64,000 bases of DNA from Anaerolineae bacterium UTCFX1 (GTDB lineage Bacteria; Chloroflexota; Anaerolineae; Anaerolineales; Villigracilaceae): assembly GCA_002050275.1 (NCBI GenBank), contig MWTB01000018.1, positions 26,013 through 90,012 of the forward strand. Direction: 5' to 3'. Made by a program: the position numbers and the translations under genes. The first letter of the stretch is position 1. Each line of letters opens with the position of its first letter. The notes under the pieces were generated by a model. The model saw only the letters and a program-made list of their open reading frames with translations, did not search any database and was not told the origin of the DNA. Below, piece after piece: positions 8,506 through 17,530 of this stretch.

Positions 8506-9885
8506 ATGAAAACAGATTGGAACGAGAAGCGCGTTTTAATTCTAGGCGCTGCCCGGCAAGGGCTGGCTCTTGCGCGCTGGCTGTCGCGGCATGGGGCGCG
8601 AGTCGCGGTCAGCGATATGCGCAGAGCGGAAGAATTGCGCCCGGCGCGCGAGGCGCTTGCGGAATATCAAATTGACTGGGTGCTTGGCGGGCATCCGCTT
8701 AAATTGTTGAATTCAACGGACGTGCTGTGCCTCTCCGGCGGGGTCCCGCTCACGCTCCCGATCGTGGTGGAAGCGGTCAAGCGAGGCATTCCGCTCTCGA
8801 ACGATTCACAGATTTTTATGGAGATCGTTCCATGCAAGACGGTCGGCATTACCGGCTCGGCGGGTAAGACTACAACGACAACGTTAATAGGAGCGATGGC
8901 GAAGAAAACCTATGGCGAGAATGCGTATATCGGCGGGAATATCGGCGATCCATTGTTGAATTATGTGGACGATATGAAGCCTGAAGATATTGCTGTTCTT
9001 GAACTTTCTTCGTTTCAATTGGAACAAATGACTCTCTCGCCGAACATTGCCGCGATTCTGAACATTACCCCGAATCATTTGGACCGGCATGGCGCAATGG
9101 ATGAGTATACGGCGGCGAAGAGGCGCATCTTGGATTTTCAATCGCGAGAAAATATTGCCGTGTTGAATTACGACGATGTAGGCGCGTGGGCGTTGCGCGA
9201 CGCCGTAAAAGGAAAATTGTTTGCTTTCAGCCTACATCCGCTTGAAAAAGGCTTGGATGGCGCGCACTTAGATGACGGTTGGTTAATTCTGCGTGAAAAT
9301 GGCGCGTCGTTCCGGTTGATGGAGCGCGAGAAAATTCATTTGCGCGGCGAGTACAACGCGGCGAACGCGCTGGCGGCGTTTGCGATCGGTCGCGCGGCGG
9401 GCTTTCCGGTAGACGCGATGGTCGCGGCGGCTGAAGAGTTCCGCGGCGTGCCGCATCGCTTGGAGTTGGTACGCGAGCTGAATGGCGTACGCTGGTACAA
9501 CAATTCCATCGCTAGCGCGCCCGAACGGACGATTGCCGTCATCCATGCGTTTGAGGATCCGATCGTGTTGTTGCTTGGCGGACGAGATAAAAACCTTCCG
9601 TGGGAAAGTTTGATGCGACTCGTCAGTGAGCGCGTGGATCACGCAGTGATCTTTGGCGAGGCGGCGGAGAAGATCGAACGAACGGCGAACAGCCTGCCTG
9701 TCGGAATGAAGCGGACTCCGATCACGCGCGCACACGGATTGCGCGAGGCGGTCCTCAAAGCGGCGAAGATCGCTAAGCCGGGCGATATTGTGCTGTTTTC
9801 GCCGGGCGGCACAAGTTTTGACGAGTTCAAGGATTTTGAAGAACGCGGAGAAAGGTTTCGAGAATGGGTTCACAAACTTTCGTAA
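8506..9885 (+). CDS. murD: UDP-MurNAc-L-Ala--D-Glu ligase MurD
   Basis: 459 aa from the ATG at 8506, 2 nt after mraY. The N-terminal Rossmann part (VLILGAARQGLALA, 10-23) binds the UDP substrate, and the ATP-binding P-loop is GITGSAGKTT (114-123). Later motifs include ELSSFQLE and NITPNHLDRHG. It adds D-Glu to UDP-MurNAc-L-Ala in the cytoplasm. An unusual WYNNSIASAPERT replaces the common NDSKATN-type segment only in wording; the core residues remain. The end overlaps ftsW by 22 nt. Confidence 0.92.
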   Translation: MKTDWNEKRVLILGAARQGLALARWLSRHGARVAVSDMRRAEELRPAREALAEYQIDWVLGGHPLKLLNSTDVLCLSGGVPLTLPIVVEAVKRGIPLSNDSQIFMEIVPCKTVGITGSAGKTTTTTLIGAMAKKTYGENAYIGGNIGDPLLNYVDDMKPEDIAVLELSSFQLEQMTLSPNIAAILNITPNHLDRHGAMDEYTAAKRRILDFQSRENIAVLNYDDVGAWALRDAVKGKLFAFSLHPLEKGLDGAHLDDGWLILRENGASFRLMEREKIHLRGEYNAANALAAFAIGRAAGFPVDAMVAAAEEFRGVPHRLELVRELNGVRWYNNSIASAPERTIAVIHAFEDPIVLLLGGRDKNLPWESLMRLVSERVDHAVIFGEAAEKIERTANSLPVGMKRTPITRAHGLREAVLKAAKIAKPGDIVLFSPGGTSFDEFKDFEERGERFREWVHKLS

Positions 9886-11111
9886 ACGATCGTTTTCGCT
9901 TTTCGCTTTCAAAAGCCGCCGGGCGCGGCTTGGATATGCCGCTGTTGTTGACCGTGATCGCATTAACGGTCTTCGGCTTGATCATGTTGTATTCCGCTTC
10001 GTTTGATTACTCGTTCAATGAATACGGATCAGCGGCTTATATGTTCTTGCGCCAATTGCGTTGGCTCGGCATCGGCGTTGTCGCCGCGTTTATCCTTTCT
10101 TTGTTTGACTATCATCTCTGGCGCAAGTTGATCGTGTTCGCTATGCTGGGGACGATCGGTTTGCTTGTGGCGGTGTTGCTCATTAACGAGATTCGTCTCG
10201 GAGCGACGCGTACGTTGTTCGAAGGCTCATATCAACCTTCGGAACTTGCGAAACTTATGGCGGTAATCTATCTTTCAGTGTGGCTGTACGCTAAACGCGA
10301 CGAATTGCATCGCGTGGGCTTCGGTTTGATTCCGCTCGGCGTGATCCTCGGCATTATCGGTGGTTTGATCTATTTGCAACCCGATTTAAGCGCGGCTGGC
10401 ACGGTATTGATCCTCGGCGGGTTGTTATTCTTTCTCGCCGGCGCAGATATAAAACAGATCGTTTTTCTGCTCGCGCTCGCGCTTGTGATCGGTTGGGTCG
10501 TAGTGCAGTTCAGCGATACGGGCCGCGATCGTGTAGGCTCTTTCATCGCTGGCTTTCAGAACCCGACCAATGCTTCCTATCATGTTCGGCGGTCGTTCGA
10601 AGCGATCGTTAAAGGCGGCGTCTTTGGCGTAGGCGTAGGGCAGGCGAATACGAAGTTAACCGGCTTGCCGTTTGCGCCGACAGACAGCATCTTCGCCGTT
10701 GTCGCCGAAGAATTGGGCTTGTTTGGATCGGCATTGTTAATTGCTTTATACGGTGCGTTAATCTGGCGCGGGCTGGTGGTTGCGCGCCGCGCCCCGGATA
10801 TGCTCGGCACGCTGCTCGCTTCTGGCGTTACATTTTGGATCGCGCTTGAGGCGGTTATTAATATGGCGGTGATGGTCGGCTTGATGCCTTTCGCTGGGAA
10901 TGCTTTGCCGTTTGTCAGCGCTGGAGGTTCAAATCTCGTTGCAACCTTATGCGCCGTAGGGATTGTGCTGAATATCTCGCGTCAAGGCGTTGAGACGAGA
11001 AATTTGGAAGAAGATGAATGGAGGTCTTTCGGTGCGGTTGTTGATTTGCGCCGGTGGAACGGGAGGCGGCGTGTATCCCGCTCTCGCCGTTCACAGCGCG
11101 CTAACGGCTAA
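9864..11111 (+). CDS. ftsW: SEDS peptidoglycan polymerase FtsW
   Basis: 415 aa with about ten membrane segments. FtsW is the SEDS-family glycosyltransferase that polymerises lipid II at the septum with FtsI. Conserved parts are QPSELAKL (near residue 125), LQPDLSAAGT, the FAVVAEELGLFGS loop with the catalytic-region acidic residues, and FVSAGGSNL near the C-terminus. GGAGAAAGG lies about 10 nt before the start. The last 27 codons, Arg-rich, overlap the start of murG by 80 nt in another frame. This tail is not conserved in the family as I know it. Confidence 0.93.
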   Translation: MGSQTFVNDRFRFSLSKAAGRGLDMPLLLTVIALTVFGLIMLYSASFDYSFNEYGSAAYMFLRQLRWLGIGVVAAFILSLFDYHLWRKLIVFAMLGTIGLLVAVLLINEIRLGATRTLFEGSYQPSELAKLMAVIYLSVWLYAKRDELHRVGFGLIPLGVILGIIGGLIYLQPDLSAAGTVLILGGLLFFLAGADIKQIVFLLALALVIGWVVVQFSDTGRDRVGSFIAGFQNPTNASYHVRRSFEAIVKGGVFGVGVGQANTKLTGLPFAPTDSIFAVVAEELGLFGSALLIALYGALIWRGLVVARRAPDMLGTLLASGVTFWIALEAVINMAVMVGLMPFAGNALPFVSAGGSNLVATLCAVGIVLNISRQGVETRNLEEDEWRSFGAVVDLRRWNGRRRVSRSRRSQRANG

Positions 11112-12123
11112 AATCGCCGATATGAATACGCTTTGGGTGGGGAGTAAAGGCGGAATCGAAGCGTCTCTGGTCGAACGTCAGGGCATTGCTTTTCGGAGCA
11201 TTCCCGCGGCGGGGGTCCATGGCGTAGGCATTGCGCGCCTGCCGCGTAACCTTTGGCGGTTGGCGCAAGGCGTGATTGCCGCGCGTCGCATCATTCGCGA
11301 ATTCAAGCCGGATGTTCTGTTCTTCACCGGAGGGTATGTCGCGGCACCGGTCGCGTTGGCGGGGCATTCGATTCCGACCGCGCTGTTTGTGCCTGATATT
11401 GAACCCGGCTTGGCTCTGCGTTCGTTGGCGCGTTTCGCCGATAAAATTATGGCGACTACCAACCAGACCCAGAGACGCTTTACCAAAGAGGTGATCGAGA
11501 CCGGCTACCCGCTTCGCTCAGACCTGACGCTTTGGGAGCGCGAAACGGCGCTTCGCCGCTTCAAACTTGCTGGGCGGTTGCCCGTCCTGTTGGCGTTCGG
11601 CGGCAGCCAAGGCGCGCATTCGATTAACATAGCCGTCGCTAACAACTTGCGCGATCTGCTGACTGCGTTCGAGGTTATTCACCTCACCGGCGATGCGGAT
11701 TGGAACGACGTCCGACAACAACGCGACCAACTGCCGGAAGAACTCGCCGCTCGTTACCATATCCTGCCCTATTTGCACGAGATGGGCGCCGCGCTAGCTG
11801 CCGCCGACGTGGTCGTTTCGCGCGCAGGCGCCTCAACGCTCGGAGAATTTCCGCTGTTCGGTCTGCCAGCCGTGCTTGTACCGTATCCGCACGCGTGGCG
11901 CTATCAGAAGATCAATGCCGAATTTCTCGCTCATCGCGGCGCGGCGGTGATGATAGAAGACCGACGCTTGAGCGGCGAGTTAATAGATACATTGAAGGTG
12001 TTGTTTGAGAACCCGAATAAACTGCGTTCGATGCGCGCTGCGATGTTCGAATTGTCGCATCCGCGCGCGGCGGATAAGATTGCCGGCGTTTTAATTAAGC
12101 TGGCGGGAGCACAAACCTTATGA
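11032..12123 (+). CDS. murG: Lipid II synthase, GlcNAc transferase MurG
   Basis: 363 aa from a GTG at 11032, chosen because an ideal GGAGGT (11020-11025) sits 6 nt upstream and because the protein then begins with the standard MurG N-terminus (VRLLICAGGTGG). It transfers GlcNAc to lipid I on the inner membrane face. Glycine loops lie at residues 8-13 and in FGGSQGAHSIN; the UDP-GlcNAc region includes SRAGASTLGE. Residue 13 is Gly, where MurG usually has His (GGTGGH). The start lies inside ftsW (80-nt overlap), and the stop overlaps the next start (ATGA). Confidence 0.93.
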   Translation: MRLLICAGGTGGGVYPALAVHSALTAKIADMNTLWVGSKGGIEASLVERQGIAFRSIPAAGVHGVGIARLPRNLWRLAQGVIAARRIIREFKPDVLFFTGGYVAAPVALAGHSIPTALFVPDIEPGLALRSLARFADKIMATTNQTQRRFTKEVIETGYPLRSDLTLWERETALRRFKLAGRLPVLLAFGGSQGAHSINIAVANNLRDLLTAFEVIHLTGDADWNDVRQQRDQLPEELAARYHILPYLHEMGAALAAADVVVSRAGASTLGEFPLFGLPAVLVPYPHAWRYQKINAEFLAHRGAAVMIEDRRLSGELIDTLKVLFENPNKLRSMRAAMFELSHPRAADKIAGVLIKLAGAQTL

Positions 12124-12650
12124 TGAGTATCGTCGTCGTCTTTTGGATGTATGTTCTGCTGTTTGCGTTCATCGGTGGGATGCGCGGTTGGGCGAAAGAG
12201 TTGATGGTGTCATTCAGCGTGATTCTTGCGTTGGCGGTCAGCCATGTTGTGCGCAGGTACTTCCCGCTGATCAACGCTATGCCTGAAACGGATCTAAATC
12301 TGTTTTGGGCGCGCGTTATTATCTTGGGCGTGTTGGTTTACTTTGGCTATCAAACTGTAGTCAGCGTGGGGCATCTGGCTTCGCGCGCCGTGCGCGAGCG
12401 CGTGCAAGATACGTTGATCGGCGTATTCCTGGGCGGCGTGAACGGTTATTTGGTAACCGGCAGTCTGCTGTATTACTTGGACGTCGCTCAGTATCCATTT
12501 CCAGAATTGATGAGCCGCCCGACGGAACCTGCGCTGTTGAATACGGTGATTGAGATGATGAACTATATGCCCCCGGCGTTGCTGGGCGAACCGGGCATTT
12601 ATATCGCCGTTATCGTCGCTTTTGTATTTGTTATCGTTGTCTATATCTAG
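12120..12650 (+). CDS. CvpA-like membrane protein
   Basis: 176 aa, hydrophobic, with about four membrane segments (near 5-25, 62-85, 98-120 and 155-176). The first segments and the GWAKELMV and VQDTLIGVFLGGVNGYL parts fit the CvpA/colicin V production family, whose role is unclear. ATG at 12120 overlaps the murG stop; a second ATG at 12123 is possible. Its place inside the dcw operon between murG and murC suggests a link to envelope growth, but nothing in the sequence proves that. Confidence 0.65.
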   Translation: MMSIVVVFWMYVLLFAFIGGMRGWAKELMVSFSVILALAVSHVVRRYFPLINAMPETDLNLFWARVIILGVLVYFGYQTVVSVGHLASRAVRERVQDTLIGVFLGGVNGYLVTGSLLYYLDVAQYPFPELMSRPTEPALLNTVIEMMNYMPPALLGEPGIYIAVIVAFVFVIVVYI

Positions 12651-12693
12651 TTAATAGATTGAGAAGTTGAGGAACCAGAGGATTGCAACGACC

Positions 12694-14088
12694 ATGACGC
12701 ATGTCCATTTTATCGGCATCGGAGGCAGCGGACTTTCCGCCATTGCCCGGCTCTTGCTGGAGAGCGGGTACACGGTGAGCGGTTCTGATCGCGCGCTTAC
12801 GCCCTTTGCCAATGAAGTGCGGAAAGCTGGCGCCGTCGTGTACATCGGTCACCATGCGCGCAATATTGCAGGCGCCGATTGGGTCGTGCGATCCTCAGCC
12901 ATCGGCGATGACAACCCGGAAGCGTTAGCGGCGCGGCAAGCGCACATCCCTGTGTATAAACGCGCAGATTTCCTCGGTCGGTTGATGTCTGACAAAATTG
13001 GCATCGCAATTGCCGGCACGCATGGGAAAACCACTACAACAGCGATGACTGCCTGGGTCTTGAGCGAACTGCAATGCGATCCCTCGTTTATTGTCGGCGG
13101 CGTGGCGATGAACTTCGGCGTGAATGCGCGCGCGGGCAAAGGGGAATTATTTGTGATCGAGGCGGATGAATACGATAATATGTTTCTCGGATTGAGACCG
13201 CAGATCGAAGCGGTGACCAGTCTTGAGCACGACCATCCCGATTTCTTTCCGACGTTTCAGGCGATGCGTCAATCCTTTGAATCGTTTATTGCATTGTTGC
13301 CGCCGCATGGCGCGCTGATCGTATGTATGGACAATGCCGGCGCGATGGAATTAATTCCGCTGGCGCGTAACGCTGGGAAGAACGTGATCGGATATGGCAC
13401 ACAAAGCGAGAACACAGTTAATGTTTCGCAATGGGTGGTGGCGCGGGAAGTGAATCCAAATCAGCGCGGCGGATTTGACTTTATCGCCGCATCCAACGTG
13501 AAGCGTGCGAATGGCGGTATGGTTGAGGTCTCGTTGCAAGTACCGGGCAGGCATAACGTACAAAACGCGCTGGCGGTATTGGCGATCGTAGAGGCGCTGG
13601 GGCTTTCGTATGAAAAAGCCGCGCAAGCGCTGTCTACGTTTGTTGGCGCAAGCCGCCGATTCGAACTGCGCGGCGAAGCCGGCGGCGTCAGCGTCTTTGA
13701 CGATTATGCTCATCACCCCACAGAGATTAAAGCCACGTTGGCTGGGGCGCGGGCGCGCTATCCTGATCGCCGCATTTGGGCGGTCTGGCAGCCGCATACA
13801 TATTCGCGCACGCATATGTTATTTCGCGAATTCTCGCGGGCGTTCGACGACGCGGATGAAGTAATTGTTACTGAAGTGTATGCTTCGCGCGAACCGCAAC
13901 AAGATTTTACCTCTGCCGAGATTGTCAGCGGAATGTCGCATCGTTCCGCGCGTTTTATCGCCGTGTTAGACGACGTGACGACGTATCTACTCGAGAATCT
14001 GAGACACGGCGATATTTTGGTCGTCCTTTCAGCGGGCGACGCAAATAAGATTTGCGTTGATGTATTAAAAGGATTAAACGAAAGGTAG
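12694..14088 (+). CDS. murC: UDP-MurNAc--L-alanine ligase MurC
   Basis: 464 aa from the ATG at 12694 (AGAGGA at 12677-12682). The start matches the family: HFIGIGGSGLSAIA (5-18) is the UDP-binding loop. The ATP P-loop is AGTHGKTTT (107-115), and EADEYD and DDYAHHPTEI are the later signatures. It adds L-Ala to UDP-MurNAc, the first peptide step. The IGGSGLS wording, in place of IGGIGMS or IGGSGMS, is a minor variant. It precedes two small unknown ORFs. Confidence 0.94.
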   Translation: MTHVHFIGIGGSGLSAIARLLLESGYTVSGSDRALTPFANEVRKAGAVVYIGHHARNIAGADWVVRSSAIGDDNPEALAARQAHIPVYKRADFLGRLMSDKIGIAIAGTHGKTTTTAMTAWVLSELQCDPSFIVGGVAMNFGVNARAGKGELFVIEADEYDNMFLGLRPQIEAVTSLEHDHPDFFPTFQAMRQSFESFIALLPPHGALIVCMDNAGAMELIPLARNAGKNVIGYGTQSENTVNVSQWVVAREVNPNQRGGFDFIAASNVKRANGGMVEVSLQVPGRHNVQNALAVLAIVEALGLSYEKAAQALSTFVGASRRFELRGEAGGVSVFDDYAHHPTEIKATLAGARARYPDRRIWAVWQPHTYSRTHMLFREFSRAFDDADEVIVTEVYASREPQQDFTSAEIVSGMSHRSARFIAVLDDVTTYLLENLRHGDILVVLSAGDANKICVDVLKGLNER

Positions 14089-14096
14089 GCTGTTCT

Positions 14097-14348
14097 ATGA
14101 ATAAATGCGCGCTTCGTTCTTCGCATCCCTCGTTGTTTCCATTGCAGACGGCTCTATTTGCCGCTCAGGCGTTGACTCCCGCGCGCCCATCACGTTTGTT
14201 GCTCGATCCAGACGAGACGTTGGCGCTGGCGCTGCTTATGAAGATCAAAGACCAGAAACGCGAGCCGTTTGTAGGTTTACGAATCGAATCGCCTCAGCCG
14301 CCTTGTCATGAAACGTTTGCGATGGAAGAGACAGAAGCTTATGCCTGA
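14097..14348 (+). CDS. Small protein, unknown, between murC and murB
   Basis: 83 aa. A good Shine-Dalgarno (GAAAGGTAGG, about 14080-14090) precedes the ATG. No signal peptide, membrane segment or known domain is visible; the C-terminal 15 residues are acidic. It begins 8 nt after murC and ends by overlapping the next small ORF by 8 nt, the packing typical of this operon. A competing frame at 14105-14311 has no such site. Whether it is made as protein is uncertain. Confidence 0.45.
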   Translation: MNKCALRSSHPSLFPLQTALFAAQALTPARPSRLLLDPDETLALALLMKIKDQKREPFVGLRIESPQPPCHETFAMEETEAYA

Positions 14349-14547
14349 AAAAAAGAAGCCTTCAGATTCTGAGGTTTTCTTCCTTCCGCCGCTGAGAATG
14401 ATTTTATCTTTTTTCGACCGTGAAAATAAAAGCCGTCGCCGGAGTCAAGAGGCGGATGAGGAGCAAAAGAGAACGGAAGAGAAGGCGATAACGGAACTGA
14501 TTGATAAATTGAGCGAACAAGAAGATGAAACGAATGATCGCGCCTAA
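14341..14547 (+). CDS. Small charged protein, unknown, upstream of murB
   Basis: 68 aa from the ATG at 14341, which overlaps the previous stop; an in-frame ATG at 14308 would give 79 aa. The N-terminal part includes a hydrophobic patch (VFFLPPLRMILSFF) and the C-terminal half is strongly charged and helical (Glu, Lys and Arg rich, probable coiled coil). It could be a peripheral membrane or adaptor peptide. It overlaps the murB start by 23 nt. I do not recognise the family. Confidence 0.5.
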   Translation: MPEKKKPSDSEVFFLPPLRMILSFFDRENKSRRRSQEADEEQKRTEEKAITELIDKLSEQEDETNDRA

Positions 14548-15466
14548 GGAATTGGCTGCCCAACTTTATGAACGGTTTGGCGATATGGTGAAAGAGAATG
14601 TTTTACTTGCGCCGCATACGTCTGCGCGTATTGGCGGAGCGGCGGATATTTTCATCACAGCCGGGTCGGTTGCAGAGTTGGAGCGGGTTGTCCTTTATCT
14701 GTGGGAGAACAAAACGCCGTTTGTGACGCTTGGCGGCGGCGCCAATATTCTCGTCAGCGATCAAGGCGTGCGCGGCGTTGTGCTTTTCAACCGCGCTAAA
14801 GAAGTTGAGTTTCACTTAGGCGACCAACCCTTCGTTGCGGCTGAATCAGGAGTCGTATTCAGTAACCTCGCCAATCGTTGTGCGTCGAAGGGGCTCTCCG
14901 GTTTGGAGTGGGGCTCGGCGGTGCCTGGCACGATCGGCGGTGCGGTATACGGCAATGCCGGTGCGTTTGGCGGAGATGTCGCCGGGAGTTTGATCTCGGC
15001 GGAGTTGTTGACTGAAAGTGGAAGAGAGAAATTCTCGGCGGAACAAATGGGATATGCCTATCGCTCGAGCGTGTTAAAGCGCGGCGAAGTAAAAGCGGTT
15101 GTCTTATCGGCGGAGTTGAAGTTAGAAAATTCGGCGAGAGAAGATGTGACCGCCCGCATCCATCAGTTTGTGGCGCATCGTAAAGCGACGCAGCCGCCCG
15201 GCGCGAGCATGGGCTCGATGTTTAAAAATCCTAGCGGAGATTACGCCGGACGTTTGATCGAGGTCTCGGGTTTAAAGGGTGCGCGTATCGGCAACGCTGA
15301 AATTAGTCAATTGCATGGCAATTTCTTCATTAATCATGGCGAAACCCGCGCGGAGGATATTCGTGCGTTAATCGAACTGGCGCGAAAAACCGTACAAGAA
15401 AAACAAGGCGTTGAATTGGAGTTAGAGATCGAATTTGTTGGAGATTGGCAAGCGGAGAGCGATTGA
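14525..15466 (+). CDS. murB: UDP-N-acetylenolpyruvoylglucosamine reductase MurB
   Basis: 313 aa. MurB reduces UDP-GlcNAc-enolpyruvate to UDP-MurNAc using NADPH and FAD. FAD-binding features are TSARIGGAAD and GGGANILVSDQGVRG, then GLEWGSAVPGTIGGAVYGNAG. The proton-donor Ser lies in GSMFKNP, and NFFINHGE is near the C-terminus. The lengths fit the type II enzymes. The start could also be the ATG at 14534. The stop TGA abuts the ddl ATG with no gap. Confidence 0.93.
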   Translation: MKRMIAPKELAAQLYERFGDMVKENVLLAPHTSARIGGAADIFITAGSVAELERVVLYLWENKTPFVTLGGGANILVSDQGVRGVVLFNRAKEVEFHLGDQPFVAAESGVVFSNLANRCASKGLSGLEWGSAVPGTIGGAVYGNAGAFGGDVAGSLISAELLTESGREKFSAEQMGYAYRSSVLKRGEVKAVVLSAELKLENSAREDVTARIHQFVAHRKATQPPGASMGSMFKNPSGDYAGRLIEVSGLKGARIGNAEISQLHGNFFINHGETRAEDIRALIELARKTVQEKQGVELELEIEFVGDWQAESD

Positions 15467-16555
15467 ATGGCTGACAAGAAACTTCGCGTGGCGGTGATCT
15501 TTGGCGGACGTTCCGGCGAACATGACGTTTCGTTGATGTCCGCGCGCTCGGTGTTAACTGTGCTGAACTCTGCCGCATATGAAGTAGTTCAGATCGGCGT
15601 TACGCGCGAGGGTCGTTGGCTGACCGGTGCGGATGCGATCGGTAAATTTGAACGAAGCAAATTGGACGGTCTTGAGCGTTTCGTTTTACCGCCGGATCCT
15701 TTTGAAGCGGCGCGCGCTTTCAATCCCGCCATTGACGTATACTTCCCCGTTTTACACGGCACATTTGGCGAGGATGGGACAATTCAAGGATTGTTCGAGA
15801 TGGCAGATGTTGCGTATGTGGGCGCGGGCGTGGTTGGCTCCGCCGTCGGTATGGATAAGGGTGTCTTCAAAGAGGTGATGCGCGCGAATGATATTCCGGT
15901 GGTCGAATCGATTGTCGTGTCGCGCAACGAGATCGCGGGAGACGCGCGCGCCGTGATCGAGAGAGCCGAAGAAATAGGCGCGTATCCGCTGTTTACGAAG
16001 CCGGCGAATCTTGGCTCTTCAGTCGGCGTAACAAAATGTCTCAACCGGTCCGACTTACAAGAAGGATTGATGGAAGCCGTTTCGTTTGACCGTCGGGCGC
16101 TGATCGAGCGCGGCGTGGCGAATGTGCGCGAGATCGAGGTTAGCGTGTTGGGCAACGACGATCCCGTCGCTTCGGTGTGCGGCGAGGTTCTACCCAGCCG
16201 CGAATTCTATTCGTATGAGTCGAAGTATATTGACGGCACATCGAAGTTAAATATTCCCGCGCGCTTGCCGACGGAGGTTTCGGAACGAATTCGCGAATAT
16301 GCCGTGCGCGCTTATAAATTGATTGACTGCGCCGGTATGGCACGCGTGGACTTTTTTGTGGAAGATGGCAGCGGCAGAATTTACCTTAACGAGTTGAATA
16401 CGATCCCCGGCTTCACTTCGATCAGCATGTATCCTAAACTTTGGGAGGCGAGCGGGCTGTCCTATGCCGCATTGATCGAGCGATTGATTGAATTGGCGCT
16501 GGATCGCAAAGCCGAACGGGATCGCACCTCGCGTATATATCGGAGTCAGGTATGA
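15467..16555 (+). CDS. ddl: D-alanine--D-alanine ligase Ddl
   Basis: 362 aa, ATP-grasp fold. The N-terminus VIFGGRSGEHDVSLMSA is the family signature; the central KPANLGSSVGV binds ATP, and YESKYIDG plus ELNTIPGFTSISMYPKLWEASG carry substrate and metal residues. The Tyr in the SKYIDG loop and this signature favour D-Ala-D-Ala over D-Ala-D-Lac products. It supplies the dipeptide used by MurF. It overlaps ftsQ by 4 nt (ATGA at 16552). Confidence 0.94.
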   Translation: MADKKLRVAVIFGGRSGEHDVSLMSARSVLTVLNSAAYEVVQIGVTREGRWLTGADAIGKFERSKLDGLERFVLPPDPFEAARAFNPAIDVYFPVLHGTFGEDGTIQGLFEMADVAYVGAGVVGSAVGMDKGVFKEVMRANDIPVVESIVVSRNEIAGDARAVIERAEEIGAYPLFTKPANLGSSVGVTKCLNRSDLQEGLMEAVSFDRRALIERGVANVREIEVSVLGNDDPVASVCGEVLPSREFYSYESKYIDGTSKLNIPARLPTEVSERIREYAVRAYKLIDCAGMARVDFFVEDGSGRIYLNELNTIPGFTSISMYPKLWEASGLSYAALIERLIELALDRKAERDRTSRIYRSQV

Positions 16556-17520
16556 GCGATAAGAATCCACGCACGCGCGCCGAGCTTGTCCGTTTGCGAC
16601 GCGAACAGGAACGCGCGCAAGATATTCAACGCGCTACGCGGCAGGCTACGAAACCTGTGCCGCCTCTTGTTGCGCGCGCTCCGAAACCGCGTAAGAAACT
16701 CGCTGCGCCGAAACCAGCCGGCGATAAGCGCCGCTTCCAGATTGCGCTTTCGATGCCGCGCGGAAATTTGCATTCGGTCGAAGCGCCGAAGATTTCGCGT
16801 CCGCGCTTGGGCTGGCGAGCGGTATCGTTTGTTTTTATCATATTATGCGGCGCGGCGCTCTACTTGATGTTCACGTTGCCTGAATTCCGCGCGTCTGAGG
16901 CGCGTGTGAGCGGCAATCAGATCTTAACTTCTGCCGAGATCAATTCCGCGATACAGGTTGCGGATCAGCCAGTCTTTACGCTGAAGCCTTCCGAATTGGA
17001 AACGCGTCTGCGTCTCGATTATCCCGAACTGATGGCTGTTCAGGCGACGGTTTCGCTCCCTAATATGCTCTCGATACGCGTGTTTGAGCGGAAGCCGGTT
17101 GTCCGTTGGGAGCAGGCGGATGGATACACATGGATCGCAGAAGACGGCGTGGCATTTCGTCCGCGCGGCGAGATGGAAGGGCTGATCTCTGTTGTGGCGA
17201 ATTCGGCTCCACCTGCTTTGGAGGGCGCGGCTGATCCGCTTACGCCGACGCCGTTTATTTCAGTTGAGATGGTTCGCGCGTTGCAAGGTTTGGCGTGGCG
17301 CGTTCCGCCGGGCGAAGCGATTTTGTATGACGAAGCGTATGGTTTTGGCTGGAACGATCCGCGCGGCTGGCGCGCCTATTTTGGCGCAACCGCGGATAAT
17401 ATTGATTTGAAGATGCGCGTATATGAGCAAATGGTCGTATCGCTGACGCAGCGCGGCATCCGCCCCGCGTTGATCAATGTGACGTACCCGACTGCGCCGT
17501 ATTACAGGATGGATCGGTAA
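16552..17520 (+). CDS. ftsQ: Cell division protein FtsQ/DivIB
   Basis: 322 aa. A long basic cytoplasmic tail (1-90, Arg/Lys/Pro-rich) precedes one membrane helix (about 90-112) and a POTRA domain (about 115-185: FRASEARVSGNQILTSAEI). The beta domain follows (VRVFERKPVVRWEQ-like segment). FtsQ connects FtsL/FtsB to the rest of the divisome. The cytoplasmic tail is longer than in E. coli FtsQ, as in several Gram-positive DivIB proteins. Followed by ftsA after 10 nt. Confidence 0.88.
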   Translation: MSDKNPRTRAELVRLRREQERAQDIQRATRQATKPVPPLVARAPKPRKKLAAPKPAGDKRRFQIALSMPRGNLHSVEAPKISRPRLGWRAVSFVFIILCGAALYLMFTLPEFRASEARVSGNQILTSAEINSAIQVADQPVFTLKPSELETRLRLDYPELMAVQATVSLPNMLSIRVFERKPVVRWEQADGYTWIAEDGVAFRPRGEMEGLISVVANSAPPALEGAADPLTPTPFISVEMVRALQGLAWRVPPGEAILYDEAYGFGWNDPRGWRAYFGATADNIDLKMRVYEQMVVSLTQRGIRPALINVTYPTAPYYRMDR

Positions 17521-17530
17521 AGAAGAAATT

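Noticed and set aside
9283..9963. 226-codon minus-strand frame opposite murD
   Set aside because: Antisense to a well-supported gene, very Arg-rich, no start signal.
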